Assembly: GCF_964204645.1 (NCBI RefSeq)
Contig: NC_134026.1
Location: forward strand, 24,694,650 to 24,758,649
DNA: 64,000 nucleotides
Source: Tubulanus polymorphus
Taxonomy: Eukaryota > Nemertea > Palaeonemertea > Tubulaniformes > Tubulanidae
Reading direction: 5' to 3'
Shown here: positions 23,139 through 36,700 of the stretch, piece after piece
Numbering within the stretch: position 1 is the first letter of the stretch
How the letters are laid out: every line of letters starts with the position of its first letter
Notes under the pieces: model-generated
What the model was told of the DNA's origin: nothing
The model's database searches: none
The model's input: the letters and a program-made list of their open reading frames with translations, nothing else
Made by a program: the position numbers and the translations under genes

Positions 23139-23460
23139 GTAACCCGGTTTGTGGTTTAGTTTCACGATCGGATATTTTCACAACCCTCATAAGCCCGTGG
23201 TATAAGCCCATCCGATTATAAAAGCTTACCACTAACGATTAGGTAACTAATAATTTATTAAACTATAGTCCTCTACCCCCGACCTTCTTTCGTCGGCGCG
23301 CCGCGGCCGGCCACCGGGGGCACCGCAGTTGGTTCGGATTATGGTAGTTAGTTACCTAATCGTTGGTGGTAAGCTTTTTATAATCGGATGAGCTTATACC
23401 ACGGGCTTATGAGGGTTGTGAAAATATCCGATCGTGAAACTAAACCACAGACAGGTTACT
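23139..23460. repeat. Large foldback element with GC-rich loop
   Basis: The left arm (about 23139-23250) and right arm (about 23345-23460) are inverted copies over some 110 bases; GTTTAGTTTCACGATCGGAT at left matches ATCCGATCGTGAAACTAAAC at right. The loop of about 95 bases includes the very GC-rich CGGCGCGCCGCGGCCGGCC at about 23297, out of keeping with the AT-rich surroundings. GTAAC/GTTAC sits at the outer ends. Probably a non-autonomous DNA element; no transposase is seen. Confidence 0.85.
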
Positions 23461-24403
23461 GACTAGGATTATGGGTACCCCTCCGGCATTTTTTCCCAAC
23501 CGAAGTCATGTTTCAATTCAATTAACTTTCAACAACAGTTCGGTAGAAAACTTTTTTATTCTGAAAAGTCAAGAGTTTTTTTTTTTAGATAATGGGAACC
23601 ATCGGGTGCTCGCTCCCACATCATCTTTACAATGCGCTCGATTATGAAAAAAAAAATATATATATATATATAAGATAATTTTTATTATCACTTTCTAGTG
23701 ATTTTAAGGCAGGAGGTGGAGCATGATGAAAGAACATTATCAATTCAATTTCTTAGTTTATACATACATTTTAAAAGGTTTAGATACTAGGACTATTAAT
23801 CTGTTCTGTTTCGTCCAACTATTTGAAAATATTATTTTTTTAACTATATACAAATGTGGCACAACAAAGCAGAAATAATCCAAGATGACCTAATTTAATT
23901 TCAAGGCATGAAATTCATTCAAAGGCTGAATATTTTATTCCAAGGCTTAGGCGGGTTCATTTTGAAGAATTGATGCCACCCATGACACTCGTTGAAGGCT
24001 TTTCTTTTGTCTTAAACAAAATCTTACGTATAAGATAAAATTTTATATTTAGGATAATTTCTACGTCTTGAAGGAAATACTATGTCTGGGTGGTTTCTAA
24101 TTTCTTAAGAATGAAATCTGTGCTGTGAATAGAATATTCTAGATCTTGGAATGAAATACAACGTACCAATACAACGGTTTTCTTGCAATGATTTGAATGT
24201 CTTTCTTACTAAATTTGCTATGTTGAATTATGTCCGCTTTTGCGTCCTACAAAACAGCTTCAAACTTTTCAATTTCATCCACGACATCGATATGAATTCC
24301 ATTCATATTCAAGTAAGTCACTTTTTAAAAATCATTCCAGCCAATATTTTGAAAATTCCCACAACCGATACATGTCGATAGTTTTTTATATATACATTTC
24401 AAT

Positions 24404-27400
24404 TTAGTAGTCGAGTGAATCCGTTGAACCAAATTCTTCGCCGTTCGGGTGTTCACTTAGCGTATACCAGCTGGTCTTCTGAACGTTCAAATCCAAGTCT
24501 TCCAAATTTATGATCACGGTTCCAATACAACGGTTTTTGTTTAAGACCGATGACTTCTCCCAAACTGACGTCTGAAATTAGAATACCACGCGTATCTAAT
24601 GCCGTGTTGTCATCTTCAACAAAATACTTTCACCTTTAGAACTACAAAAGGGTACAGTGTAGAACTCACCTCTACTTGTCTACGGAATATATCGCTGGCA
24701 CTATACTTCAGTTTTTGTTGGAATTGCGGATCACATGTTCCTCTTACGGTCTTTGTTTTTCTTTTAAGGTACCGCTTACGTCCATCCGTCAAGTAGGTTT
24801 TTACATAGCTATCTGAAATACAAGATAACCACTTCATAAATCGGTGTTATATTTCTATACGTAATGGCTACTCGCTACTTGCGATCAGGGCATTACCTGG
24901 AGGGTTAATCCCAGAGCTTGGATTTAAGTTACGGGCGCAGAGTATCTCTATTTCTAGGTGGCCTTTTATTATCAAAAGTGATAACTTGATGTCACCCCTG
25001 CTACCTTGCCGAGTATCTTAAAAAGAAAACATGAACAACTTATGAGACTCGAAAAAAACCTTAAGAAATACACAGACAAAAGCGCCCACACGCTTTGGCC
25101 AATTTGTAAACAAAAGCAACGGATCGATTTTAGAAATATATAACGTACCAGCAAATGTAGGCGAAATCTGACCAGTCCTTAAGGTCGCTGTACTGCTATC
25201 ATCTGCATTTTTTTCTGTACCACTGCAAAAGATAAGAGGTTAATTCTAAGAACCACGTATTGAAGCTAGTTGTTTCTGCATTAAGTCCCAAAGGTATAGA
25301 TAAAGTGTAATGGAAAATAACCAGCTGTCAGATTACTGGGAATTTAATCCAGTACCTGTTTATTGTTTCCACCTCGTCGTCAGTGAAAGCAGAGTCTGTC
25401 GATTTACTCGATGTACAAGCATTTTTCGATGGAGTCGCTACGAAATCAAAGTGAGCTGAAAGAATATCCATGTATATTTTTTGAACAAAAGTTCGAAAAA
25501 ATTCAAAACGCTACATAATAATCCAATCATCTTTTTTTGCTGATTGAAACATGTGAATTCATTTAAAAGAATCTCGACTGGCACTGGATTAATGAGCTTA
25601 TTCACGAGCTCTTGTACTTGTACACAGTCGACTACGCAGCTCACGCGGACATGACCTTAATATTTATAGCACGAATCAAGATTGTCCTTAGCACCGATAA
25701 ATGGCTGCATTAATCTAATGATGTTTACACCCGTTTTCTCCTTCAACGAGAAAGAAGTTACGTCCACGTTTCATCAACATGATTAACCCGGCAATATACT
25801 GGGTCTGTGCCCTTTTCATTGCTTCCTTGCGGTACAGTTGCCCCGTTCATAAGAATTTATGACACTCAATTTGCCAAATTAAGAGGCTCCGGTTTTATTT
25901 CTGTATGTCATAGTGCACTACTCACGGGTGTCTTGCGACGGCATTATCTTAGCTAGCAAATATGGATATGATATATAATATCCTCATTTGTGAAAGGACT
26001 GCATATTCGGTGAAATATCTAAAATAGCTGATACACGTAACACCGTGCGTTAGCGACTAGATTGTACTTACATTTTTTCACCGGCACGGGAGAATTTTGT
26101 AAAGATGCTGGCTTTTTCACTGGATCACCGTTCTTTTCTTCCAAACCGAGAGGCTTTGTGTGTGAATCTGCAGTGAAAGAACTAAAAGATAGATTTGGAA
26201 TGTGATACTTATTAGTATCTAATAAACTAAGCGCCAGTGCACTGCGAAATCAATTCTCCGAGGTAGGGCACCAAAGGCGTATACGATCGATTACCGAACC
26301 GGTTTCATCATAGCTTGGAGTTTCTCCAAGATCGTAGTAAATAACATGCTGCAGTTGGCTCAAAAGGTTTTTTACCTACGCTTCCGCCAATCTTTCCATC
26401 GAAAGCTTTGTATAAGGCATTGGATACGTGTTTCCAGCGCATTTTCTTGAATCTGAAGGACGTTCTCGACTCCCGCCCTCGACCTGCAATATCAAAAACC
26501 ATCATCGATGATTTTAGACAATAGCAAATCGATTTGTCTATATAAGAATAAGTCGATTCACGACGTGATTTAAACCTTTGTACAAAGCGGGAACGATGGA
26601 TGAGTTATTGAAATTATTCGAACAACAAAATTGATTCCCACTGACGAAGTACACGTAATCGGGATTAATCTCGGTAAAAGTTACTAGGGACATGACTCGT
26701 ATAATACATACGTATATGATTTATACGGCATGGAAGCCGGTTTAATTGAATTCTTATATGTTTACAGAGCATCTGTATCGTCGCAAAATATGATACGGCT
26801 TCGGCGGATGATTAGTCTCCATATCTCGTTATAGGCCAACACGATTCCATTACCTCATAAACCTTATCATAACAATTCTACTGCACCAAATAGTATGTCA
26901 GCTTTTCGATAAGATAGACGAACTAGGCTCGGTTTTATTGCAACATACATGCGCACCATTAGCCTTGGTGAAGATAATTGTTTCGTGGACATTAAATGGC
27001 CCAGATGGTGATGTACATGCACGTTTATATATAGATGTACCTTTATCGGTTGATTCGACGAGCACGTCTGCGGATAACTTTCTTTCCAGTTTCCCTTCGA
27101 TAAGCTGCTCTTGATCCTGATCTACATCTACAATTAGAATCAAGCCGAATTAATAGATATCACCTGACGGTAGCTCAATGGGCAGAATAGGGGGGGGGGG
27201 GGGGATAGATCAAATCAGAAACGAGTTTCTATTGTTCTAGATTAGAAATGAACAATGCTCAACATGATCCACAATCATGGGAAATAAGTCTTGTATTTGT
27301 TTTTGAATCTTATTCAGCATATACTTCATATTAGGTGAAACGATAATCAAAAATTCAGTATGTATATATGTTCATTGCGATGGGTTATTCTCTGAAGCTT

Positions 27401-30400
27401 ATTCTCTTGGTAATCAAAACAGTTTCCTTCACTTTGTAATCCCGGCTTCTTTTCAGTCATTTTTGCTATGCCGCTTATTCTTTGTTAATCTATTTTCGCG
27501 CAATTCAATCATTCCGTCTCGCGTGTAATCAAATTATAACCGATCCATCACGCGCTTCTGTCGTCTGTTCTGATTTTCGTCGAACGTCACCAAAAATTAA
27601 ACCTTTCTCGCGCGCGTAACGTGTAAATTATTGTGAATTTGTCGGCAATATTCCTCATTGAATCGAACATGATACATGACAAATTACCCTTCGGATCATG
27701 ACAGATGATCGGTAAGTGTATAACAAGACAATTAAAATCCGACCTACGGGACTCGTTACCCGTAATACGATATATGTGGCTGGGGACACAGAAAGTAATT
27801 ACACTTCTACAATACTCGTATACGTAAGCTCAATGTTAATTGTTATTTCAATCATGGTTCTTTTTTATTCGGATTTGGGGGTTAATGACAGCATTTCTCG
27901 TGTCATATAACGACGAATTGAGCTGCGATAGAAAATTCGATCGAAGCAGTGGAATCAAAACTCTTGGGCAATCTTCCAAAATATTGATGGCTTTAAAATT
28001 ATGACAAAATATTGAAATGGAAAAATGATTGGCCTGCAGATATACGCAAAAGTAGACGATGAAATGCCCTGGGTAATACGTATAATACATGTTTCGGTTC
28101 AGCTAATATCAATAGAATTTTGGGAGGAAAAGATATGATACGAGAATCATTAGTTTCGCGAGCGCCACAGGGTTAAACACCATGCATAGTTTGATGACTT
28201 GAAAATGTCATAATAGACGCGGCGAAAGCCTTGTTATTGTAAATGGAAAAGCTGGTGCCACAGCAAGCATTGGTACAAATAGCTTTGCAGCTGATGTTAC
28301 TGAGAAATGGGATTTTGTTATTTGAGAAATGGGTATGGACTCATGTATAGTGTGAGGTGCCTGGAGTTGCAAAGCTTGTGAATATTGATGAATATTCACA
28401 CTGGAAACCATAGACGAAACGCGAGTAGATTTGACATCTGAAGGGAATGTATCAAGACTGTCTATATCTGCGACAGTTTCCATTGATTTAAACTTTATAA
28501 AAACAGCGCGTATTCTCGGGAACTGCTAGGGGCAGTGTCATATAATTTACGATGATTGGATCACCCCGAGAGAGATACATGTAGTTACAATACGAAAACA
28601 GTTCTGTTTAGTTGACCACGTCGGTGCCGCGGGTTGTTCACAAGAGAAAGAGTTCAATCGAAATTGTTAATGGCTTCATCTAAGAGACGCCGTGTCGGGT
28701 GACATTAATCAGTTTTGAAATGTAGTTTGCGTTTTGTTTGAAATGACTCGCGTCAGAATTTCGTCGACTTAAAAACGATTTTTCGTGCCACGGAGGCAAT
28801 CAATGCACGTAGAACATCGTCCGTTTTGTTCGTCCCCAATAAAAATTCATAATTGACGCCGTCTGGATCAAAATCGAGTCTTGAATGAACGATATCAAAT
28901 TTATGTCTTCTTCTAGATGGATGAATTTCCACCTGGACGAAAGAAACAATAATGTCACGTTCCGGATTGTCACAAATAATTTATTGACAATTCTCCGTCG
29001 ATGCATAATAAAAGCTTTTAAATGGGAAAGTAGCACGAATTTTGAGAATTCGTGAGCATTGAAATATCGACGGAAAGAGAGGCAATTCTAGATATCATAT
29101 TTCATCATGTCAGGAGTAAGTGCCCAGTGGACGAAAGTCAATGTCTCCGACTCAACCAATGAGCGATATTTGGAATGAGCAATTTTTCATGCAACATTCT
29201 CCGGTGTACTTTCACAAGTATATCATAGGCTGGTGTATAAATTATCAATACTACGAATGCCTGTAGCCACAGGCCTACGACCAATTATAGATAAAAAGTC
29301 ACCTCTATACCTTGAGATTGCACCAAGAATTAAAAGCTGTAACGTAAAGAAACATTCATTTTATACCCTCTAACAGCAGTGGTAGAGATCTGGCAGCCTT
29401 CATTTTGTTTTATAGCGTCTACGTAACGACCGTGTGGATTGAACAGCTGTCGTGAGATACAACTAAACAGGTCAAAGCAGTTCTGTCAATTCAGGCTTTG
29501 TTGCTAGGAAACTCATGTAACTGTTTATTCATTGGATATATTGATAAATGAATTACATTAATTCCGTTTCATGATATAAAAAGAAAAATATCGCTGGGTT
29601 TCGTTACTTAAAACGGGATTTAGATTTCATCGTGGTCAGCTAAAAACGAAAACGATATTGTTCCAACTTTCTAAACGGCCATTGAATACTATAGATAGAT
29701 CGGTCACTTCAACGAAAAAGTCTTCCTCGAAAACTCGAAACACCGGAAAAGACAAAACACTTGCCGATGAGTAGTTTTAATCAATCATATGACGTTCTTT
29801 CTTAGGAAATGTTTTCATCGATACTTGTACTCCAGAAGTTCACCGGGGGCAAGACGCCTTGGCTTTCAATGGAAAAAAAAGTAATCAATACGATCAATTC
29901 ATACGCATCAATTGACTGGAACTACTTCCGCTTAGATGGATGCATCACTTACATTGCATGTTTTATTGGGATGCTTAATTATCTGATGTGTTACCGAGCT
30001 GAAAGACGTGTTTTCAAATGAAATTATTCAGGCTCGGTTTTATTACTCGTTGTTGACGAATACGCAATGTTTAATTCCGAACGCGCAACACGTATAACGT
30101 TAAACTACATCCGTTTATAGTTTCATAATGATTTCATCGATGGGCCTACGGGGTTGATTAGAAAATGTTGACTCACAATGAACCGGTTCATTATTTATTA
30201 AATTAGAAAAAAATAACAAACAATACCACGTTGAGCGTGAACATGACTTTCGCTTGAATTCATTGCCGTCCGCACCGATATGTTGGTGCGGAAAACCGAT
30301 TTTTTTCAACCTCGTTGCACAATGAAATCCTAACAGGGAAACTAATTACGTTTTTCGGGTAAGTCGACGAAGCCCATGAGTCTCCTGAGGGATATTATTG

Positions 30401-30693
30401 GAAAACTTCTAATGGAACAGATAACAAAATCTGATCGTCAGAGAATGGAAAGAGTCATAGCTCTATGGTCAGAGAGAGAGAGGGAGAGAAGGAGAGAGGG
30501 AGCTGGGAGAGAGGGAGAGAGGGAGAGAGGGAGCTGGGAGAGAGGGAGAGAGGGAGAGAGGGAGCTGGGAGAGAGGGAGAGAGGGAGAGAGGGAGCTGGG
30601 AGAGAGGGAGCTGGGAGAGAGGGAGAGAGGGAGCTGGGAGAGAGGGAGGGAGGGAGGGAGGGAGGGAGGGAGGGAGGGAGGGAGGGAGGGAGG

Positions 30694-30735
<42 letters not shown>

Positions 30736-33700
30736 CATATCACAACTATTTGAATCGCAGTATCGCTCCAGATAACGGCTCGCGCATTATTTTCTAATTA
30801 CACAGTAGAAACAAGCAGCACTCGATTAGATATTAAGTACAGATACGTATATCATCTACGAAAACGTGTCATTAGGGAAATCTTGCGACTGCGACTCTAT
30901 TTCTATCTTTTTTTCTATCTCATAAAATGAAAACTGCACGTCTGTTTTCTTTTGAGATCTGGTCTTTATCTCTCTGGGAATTGATCACACGGAGGGTTGA
31001 AACCAATGATTTTTGTCTATATGTCGTCAAAGCGAATCAAATGTTTGATAGGAAATGTCACGGAAAGTATTCTTTATACTTACTTAAACTCCGATATCGT
31101 TTCATCTGGTTGGCATCTTTATGCGCCGGTGAATTGTTAGCGGATTTCGACCCGCTGTAAGGTTTAGGCAATTCTTGCTCGGCGATGTTGTTAACGCATT
31201 TATTTTTCAGGTTTAGACTGGCCAGAGAAAGAATCTGCGTCACGCTCGCCGAGCTCTTCTCGTCGTGGACCTGCAAGGTGTACCACTTAGGAACGTCTAA
31301 AACATTTGCATCGCATAGTTTTAAGTGCACTTCTCCGAGAAAGGCATTTTCTCTGTGGGGATAATAATCCCATATAGTTATTTCCAAACTGTGTGAATAA
31401 AACTAGAATAAAAAGGATACCCGTTAGTAGATGACGCACAATAAGGTATTTCTGATAGGTTTTACCAGGAAGGTCACCTTCCTGGTTTTACCATGGACTT
31501 TCGTTTAGAGTCTGTGGTGCTAACAAGTTAATATATTGACGTCATTGAATCATTAGAGTATCGGTACTTACTTCGTCTTCCGTGACGTTCGAAAACACAT
31601 GCGTATGATCCCAAACTGGTTCAGAATTCATGAACTGCGTTTGTGATTTAAAACAATCGTTTGCGCTGAAAATTACCGTCAATTATTACTACGAATTCAT
31701 ATCGTACCAAGTGTCTATTTACGAAAGGTTGAAATTAATGTCTAAAATTGCAACTCAAACATTCGTTGTTTTTCAAATCAAAATTATCCGGCTACTTTTA
31801 CCCAAAGGTGATGCGTATTATCTGAATTTTCTGGTTTCTATCGCTTTCCATCATCGCGTGACTCACCTCCTTTGTGGTAAAAGATATATTTTTACATATG
31901 GATTCGGTAGGACTGAATTTTCACCGGTGCTTCTAGCTTGCAGTCCTTGCGCTTGGATGGCTGTGACAGTAAGTGTTGCCGCCTCATCATTAAACCAGAG
32001 TTGTAGTTGAACATTGCCAGCAACATGAGTGCTACAACTCTTAAGCTCGTGCTGAAAATGCGATGTCATTTTCAATGTACGACTTATGTTACCATATCAA
32101 TGGACAAGGACTGCTGAAATTTGGCCCTATGCGTCTCAAACCGGCTTTTTAGCGAATGGATGCGGGCCTCGTGAATATTTTTTCATCGAGGCTTACCGCA
32201 CCGTTATGGCACGACAGATTTAGAATTCAACCGTTGATGTACTAGGGGAACTTATAGTTCTATGCTGCTATATTTTCCCCGCAATTCTAAATTGCACCGC
32301 GGGAGGGGAGGTTATTTTGCTGGCAGTGTTTAATTAACGATTTGTGTTTGAGAAAAATCGCTACAAATTCAATTTTGCAGCGGTTATTGCCTCACAACAT
32401 TTAGTGCTGGGATTCGTGATTGCAAATCAGCGGCGATCCTAATGACATGATGAACGAACATTACATTCCACATGAGCGTGGCTGGTGATGGAACTATTTT
32501 TCATACGTGGGAATACAAAATCATTTGAGATTCTGGCCTTAAGCAGCATCATTGTAATTAACGATCGATGATGCTAGATTAAATTAACAGTAAATTGATG
32601 TAGTAACTGCTATTGGTTTTAGACCGGTTCAGTTTTCAACATTTATCAATGGTGGTCGATTAGCGCCAGTTAAGCCGTAGCATAATAAGCATCAACAGAG
32701 ATGACTTACGGAACAAATCTTAACGAACATTAACGTTCCAAATAAGAAATCTAAATTCAAAATACACGTCACGTTGCCTTTCATCAGTTTAGACACTTAA
32801 AACCGTTAAAATGTCGTTTCTGTCGCAGCCACTTACACTAGCCTTTTCTGGTAAGAGTTCTTAGTGAATATTGGTCGTGCGAAAATTCATTTGCGATACA
32901 ATCGACAAGCGTTTTGACGAGACGCACGCAATAGCGAACTTACTGTAGCAACAAATTCTCCAGGGAATTCGTATTGTTCAACTAAGAAGACAGTCATTTC
33001 AGTGTTCGATTACTATATTTACAACTACTACTACCCCCGTCAGTAATTTACATCACAAACATTCAGCTCTTCAGACTGCAAAATTGATTTATCGAGAATT
33101 ACAGACGCGCACTCATTTGAAATCCTAATAATTACCCAGTTAAGAATCAATATATAAACCCTCTTTAATTGCTGATAATAATACGCAATTAATAGACATC
33201 TTTCTTGGAACATCTACTCCTTGATATTGATACTATGGCATTTTCTCGTCGTGGATGAACCATTTAGTTTGAATTTCTTTTAGATGATGTTTTTTCATCA
33301 AATATCCCCGAGTGGTTTCTAGAGAGTTTGAAGTTTGCGTCGATAAAATGAATTCATTTATTACATCCATAATATTGCGTTCGTGGTCCAATGCACATAG
33401 TGTCGTCGCCAGTATTTTGGCAACTAACAATAAATCACTCTTATCTTTCCAGATGAAGAAAGTTTGTTTCCAACTGTCGTTTTACAATTTTGATCGATGG
33501 AATGAAGTTTATTGCGTGGTGTCTGCAATAACCATCAAAACTATGTTACAGTTTGATATTGATCGCAGAAACAAACAAAAATCTTCCTCTATGTGTGATT
33601 TCAAAGTAATGTATATTTAATTTTTTTTCAGCATTTGGGCCACCATACTTACAGGTGTTTTCGGCAATTTTCTTCTACGTCTTCGTCCACCTTCACTTTT

Positions 33701-36700
33701 CGGTGTACTCTCTTGACTCGAACCTAGTCGATAACAACGTCACGAATCACATACAGACTCAACAGGAAGAAAACGTACTTACGGTGAAATATGATTGCAA
33801 TTATAAATAGAAGGATTCCTTATAAGGTAATGGTGTTGATTTCTTTGAATACAGTTATATTTACCAGAATGTCTTGCAGAAGTCGGTTCGGATACAACGC
33901 CTGTCTCATTTGGATGTCTTATAAGAAAGAACATTTCATCAAAATTGTTATCGTAAATCTTAGTATATTGTTCAAGTATAAGCATATAAGTTTTGAAATT
34001 CGGTTCTCACCGTAAATTATGCATTATGTCGTGGTTTGATTTTGCAATAAGTTGGTGATTCTTATCAAATGTAGAATCTGCAGACAGTTGGCAATCCCAC
34101 GTATGGATTTGGTCAACTAAAATACAATAAGATATATAATGCCGTACGTAGATATAGAGTAGATATATTAATGTCGATGAGCCCAGAAATGAAGAAAGAT
34201 GAATACCGTCGTGTCAGGAATCTATACGTTATTCAAATTGCAGCAATACTTGGTAGATTCAAAATGTCGATGTCAATATATATATGTATTAGTAAAAATG
34301 CATGTATCTTTTATACTTATGTTGACAATATTCGACTGGCAAACTGCAATATTTGCAGTGTATTTAATTAGCGTTTGTTTCTTTCTGACACGTTGGCTCT
34401 GTTCTGAGAATAAGACAAAGACGCTTGCGGTTACGAACAGCGCAATATTTGAGATGTCAACCGAAGATTTGCCGATAGCGTTCGTTCAGTACGCACTGGA
34501 TCATGAATTTATTTTAACAATACGGATATCCGTTGACGATGGGTGATAATATTCCACAACTCACGGCGGGTATAAGAAAGTCGTTCGTTCAATACATATA
34601 ACTCAATAAGCAATAATCCATCTTATACCTATTTTGATATTGCCTTGCACCGCGACAGGTACTGCTCTTTCAGATGCATATGAACCTAATCGACCGTCAT
34701 TGCCAACTTTCCCTTTCAAACCTGCAAATGATAAAGGTGCACCACGCAGCTTACAAAGTGAAGTATGTTCGTCGGCTAATTTTGAATCGGAGGTATCTCA
34801 CTGTTTTGCGGAACAACCACACCCTCGGAAACTCACTAAAATGCTATTCATCACTACCGGATCCCACACGTAAAATCTTACAAGATCATACAAGTCTGTT
34901 ATCTGATGGCTAATTTGCCTCATGCCGTCGGCAAGATCGGATGACAACGTGGGTAGTTAGTTTTAGGTCTACGCACGCAATCAGAATAGAAACCAGTATT
35001 TGAACCATGGCCAGTTTTGGGCGTTTCGTTTTCTAAGTAGCATTATTCATAGCAAAGATGACGACACAAAAGGCTTGTCGGGTTTATCATTAATTCAGAT
35101 GGCTCAGCGACTGTGGTTGATACGTGTTCAGACAAGCATCAGATTATTTAAGTTCTACCAATTGAACTGTTTGGCCAATGGTGCTAGCCGAGCAGAAAGT
35201 CCACCATCATGTGACGAAGTAGATAAAGCAACCCCCTTAGGCACGTCTGATACCAGCCCGATACTTAGTTACTGGTATAGATTGGTTAGGGCACTGTATC
35301 CAATCGACACTCGAAATTGATGATGATGCCATTTTAGATGATAGCTGAAGAACACGCCGGAGAAAGACTTCGTATTCAGCTCTGGTTAGCGCATCATTAC
35401 TCATTCCAGCATACTATCTTATTCATCTTACATTCTACCTACGAGGAATTCTCCCCGAGCGTCGATCATCTTTGGAATGAACACGATTCTTTATCATGTC
35501 TGAATTGTGTATGGAAATATGTTGCAATATATATTGGAAAATTGTTACGTCAACTGATATGTATTTACAAAATTATTCAAAAATATGATATAGAAAATGA
35601 CTGCCTTAGAAGCCTTAAACCCGGTATCCCTCATTGATATACGTATTATGCCAGCCGCCCCTGTTGATTTAATCTCAGCTACGAAGGCGTGTGCCCGATG
35701 GGATTTATCGGCATTAGTTGCAGAGGTCGGAGCAAATTGAAATTAAGAGTACATACTTCTCGGAAATCTCTCGTTTCTTCCTTTGTTGACTTGCTGGTCA
35801 GTGACGACATTGCGACCTAAATCACAATGATGATAATTGGCCACAAAAGTACATACTTTTCTAATTGATGAGATCTGTTTAACATCTTCATAGCTTAAGG
35901 CTAATAAGTGAAATACTGATGACAAAATATGTATCACGTACATTTTGTAATTGCTTTGAATGTATCACGGTTGATATCATTACAACGTGGAGAGTTCCTA
36001 CGCTGTAACTGTTCGTGTCGTTTAACCATGTCCTCGTCTGGTGACCGCTTGAGGGGTTTCGATACTGGACGGGGACACGGTGCCTTATTACCTCTATCCT
36101 GCGAGGACTTCCTGATGGCGGAATGATCGGTGAACGTACCGTTAGTATCAGTATCGACAGTACTAACCGGAGGCTGATGTATGATTATATCACGGGCCGT
36201 CGAATTTGACGACATCGCTTCATCCGTTTGAACGGTTAGTTCCTTTTCATGTTGAGATAAATCTGATGAAGAGGACGATAAAGAACGATATATACCTTTA
36301 GGAATACTGTTTGTACACGATAAATCAGAAGGATATGAAACAGACGAGGTGTCCGTTCCGTATATATTTGTTCCTATTTGTTCATCAGTCCCCGTCACTG
36401 TCCCGGATTGTTCCGTACTTTGTGTATCGGCACTGTTTTCGGAATCTTGGCTCTTGCACATCAGAGTGTTATCTAGATTTTTCGTCTTTCGTTTAATCGG
36501 TTTTAAAGTCATGTCACCGAATGCTTGCGTCGTAAGATTATTCAGATTATTGACTATTAACAGATCATCTACTTTATCAGTCGTTTTGTTATCGACGTCT
36601 GTTTCTGATGAGTTCGTTAAATTGCAGTTTTTTGCCGCCCTCAGATTGTTATTTCGTATATCGTTCGGTTTCGAAGGGCTTCGATTACGTATGGCACGTT

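Larger units (their letters stand above)
22254..24403. other. Intergenic foldback-rich region between SAM/PDZ gene and RIM gene
   Basis: Apart from the inverted repeats listed separately, this stretch has a short (TA)n run at 23655-23672 and AT-rich sequence that probably includes the 3' UTR of the RIM-type gene. TTTATT at 23681-23686 gives AATAAA on the minus strand, a candidate poly(A) signal. No protein-like frame was seen. Confidence 0.55.

Noticed and set aside
30376-30797. Four open frames of 89-125 residues (RERERE, SLSLPPS) on both strands
   Set aside because: Pure translation of the GA-rich minisatellite; every frame of a stop-free purine repeat is open.
33233-33430. Minus-strand 65-residue frame inside the RIM intron
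   Set aside because: No in-frame donor or ATG start and no domain; the overlapping 84-base cassette candidate is more plausible.
34880-34970. Minus-strand segment reading SSDLADGMRQISHQITDLYDL before a GTAAGA donor, considered as part of a PDZ
   Set aside because: No acceptor opens this frame (stop codons just upstream), and the residues do not align to a PDZ.
34634-35637. Run of plus-strand frames of 79-106 residues
   Set aside because: No domain and no splice logic. Part overlaps a real minus-strand RIM exon (34721-34629); the rest is intron.
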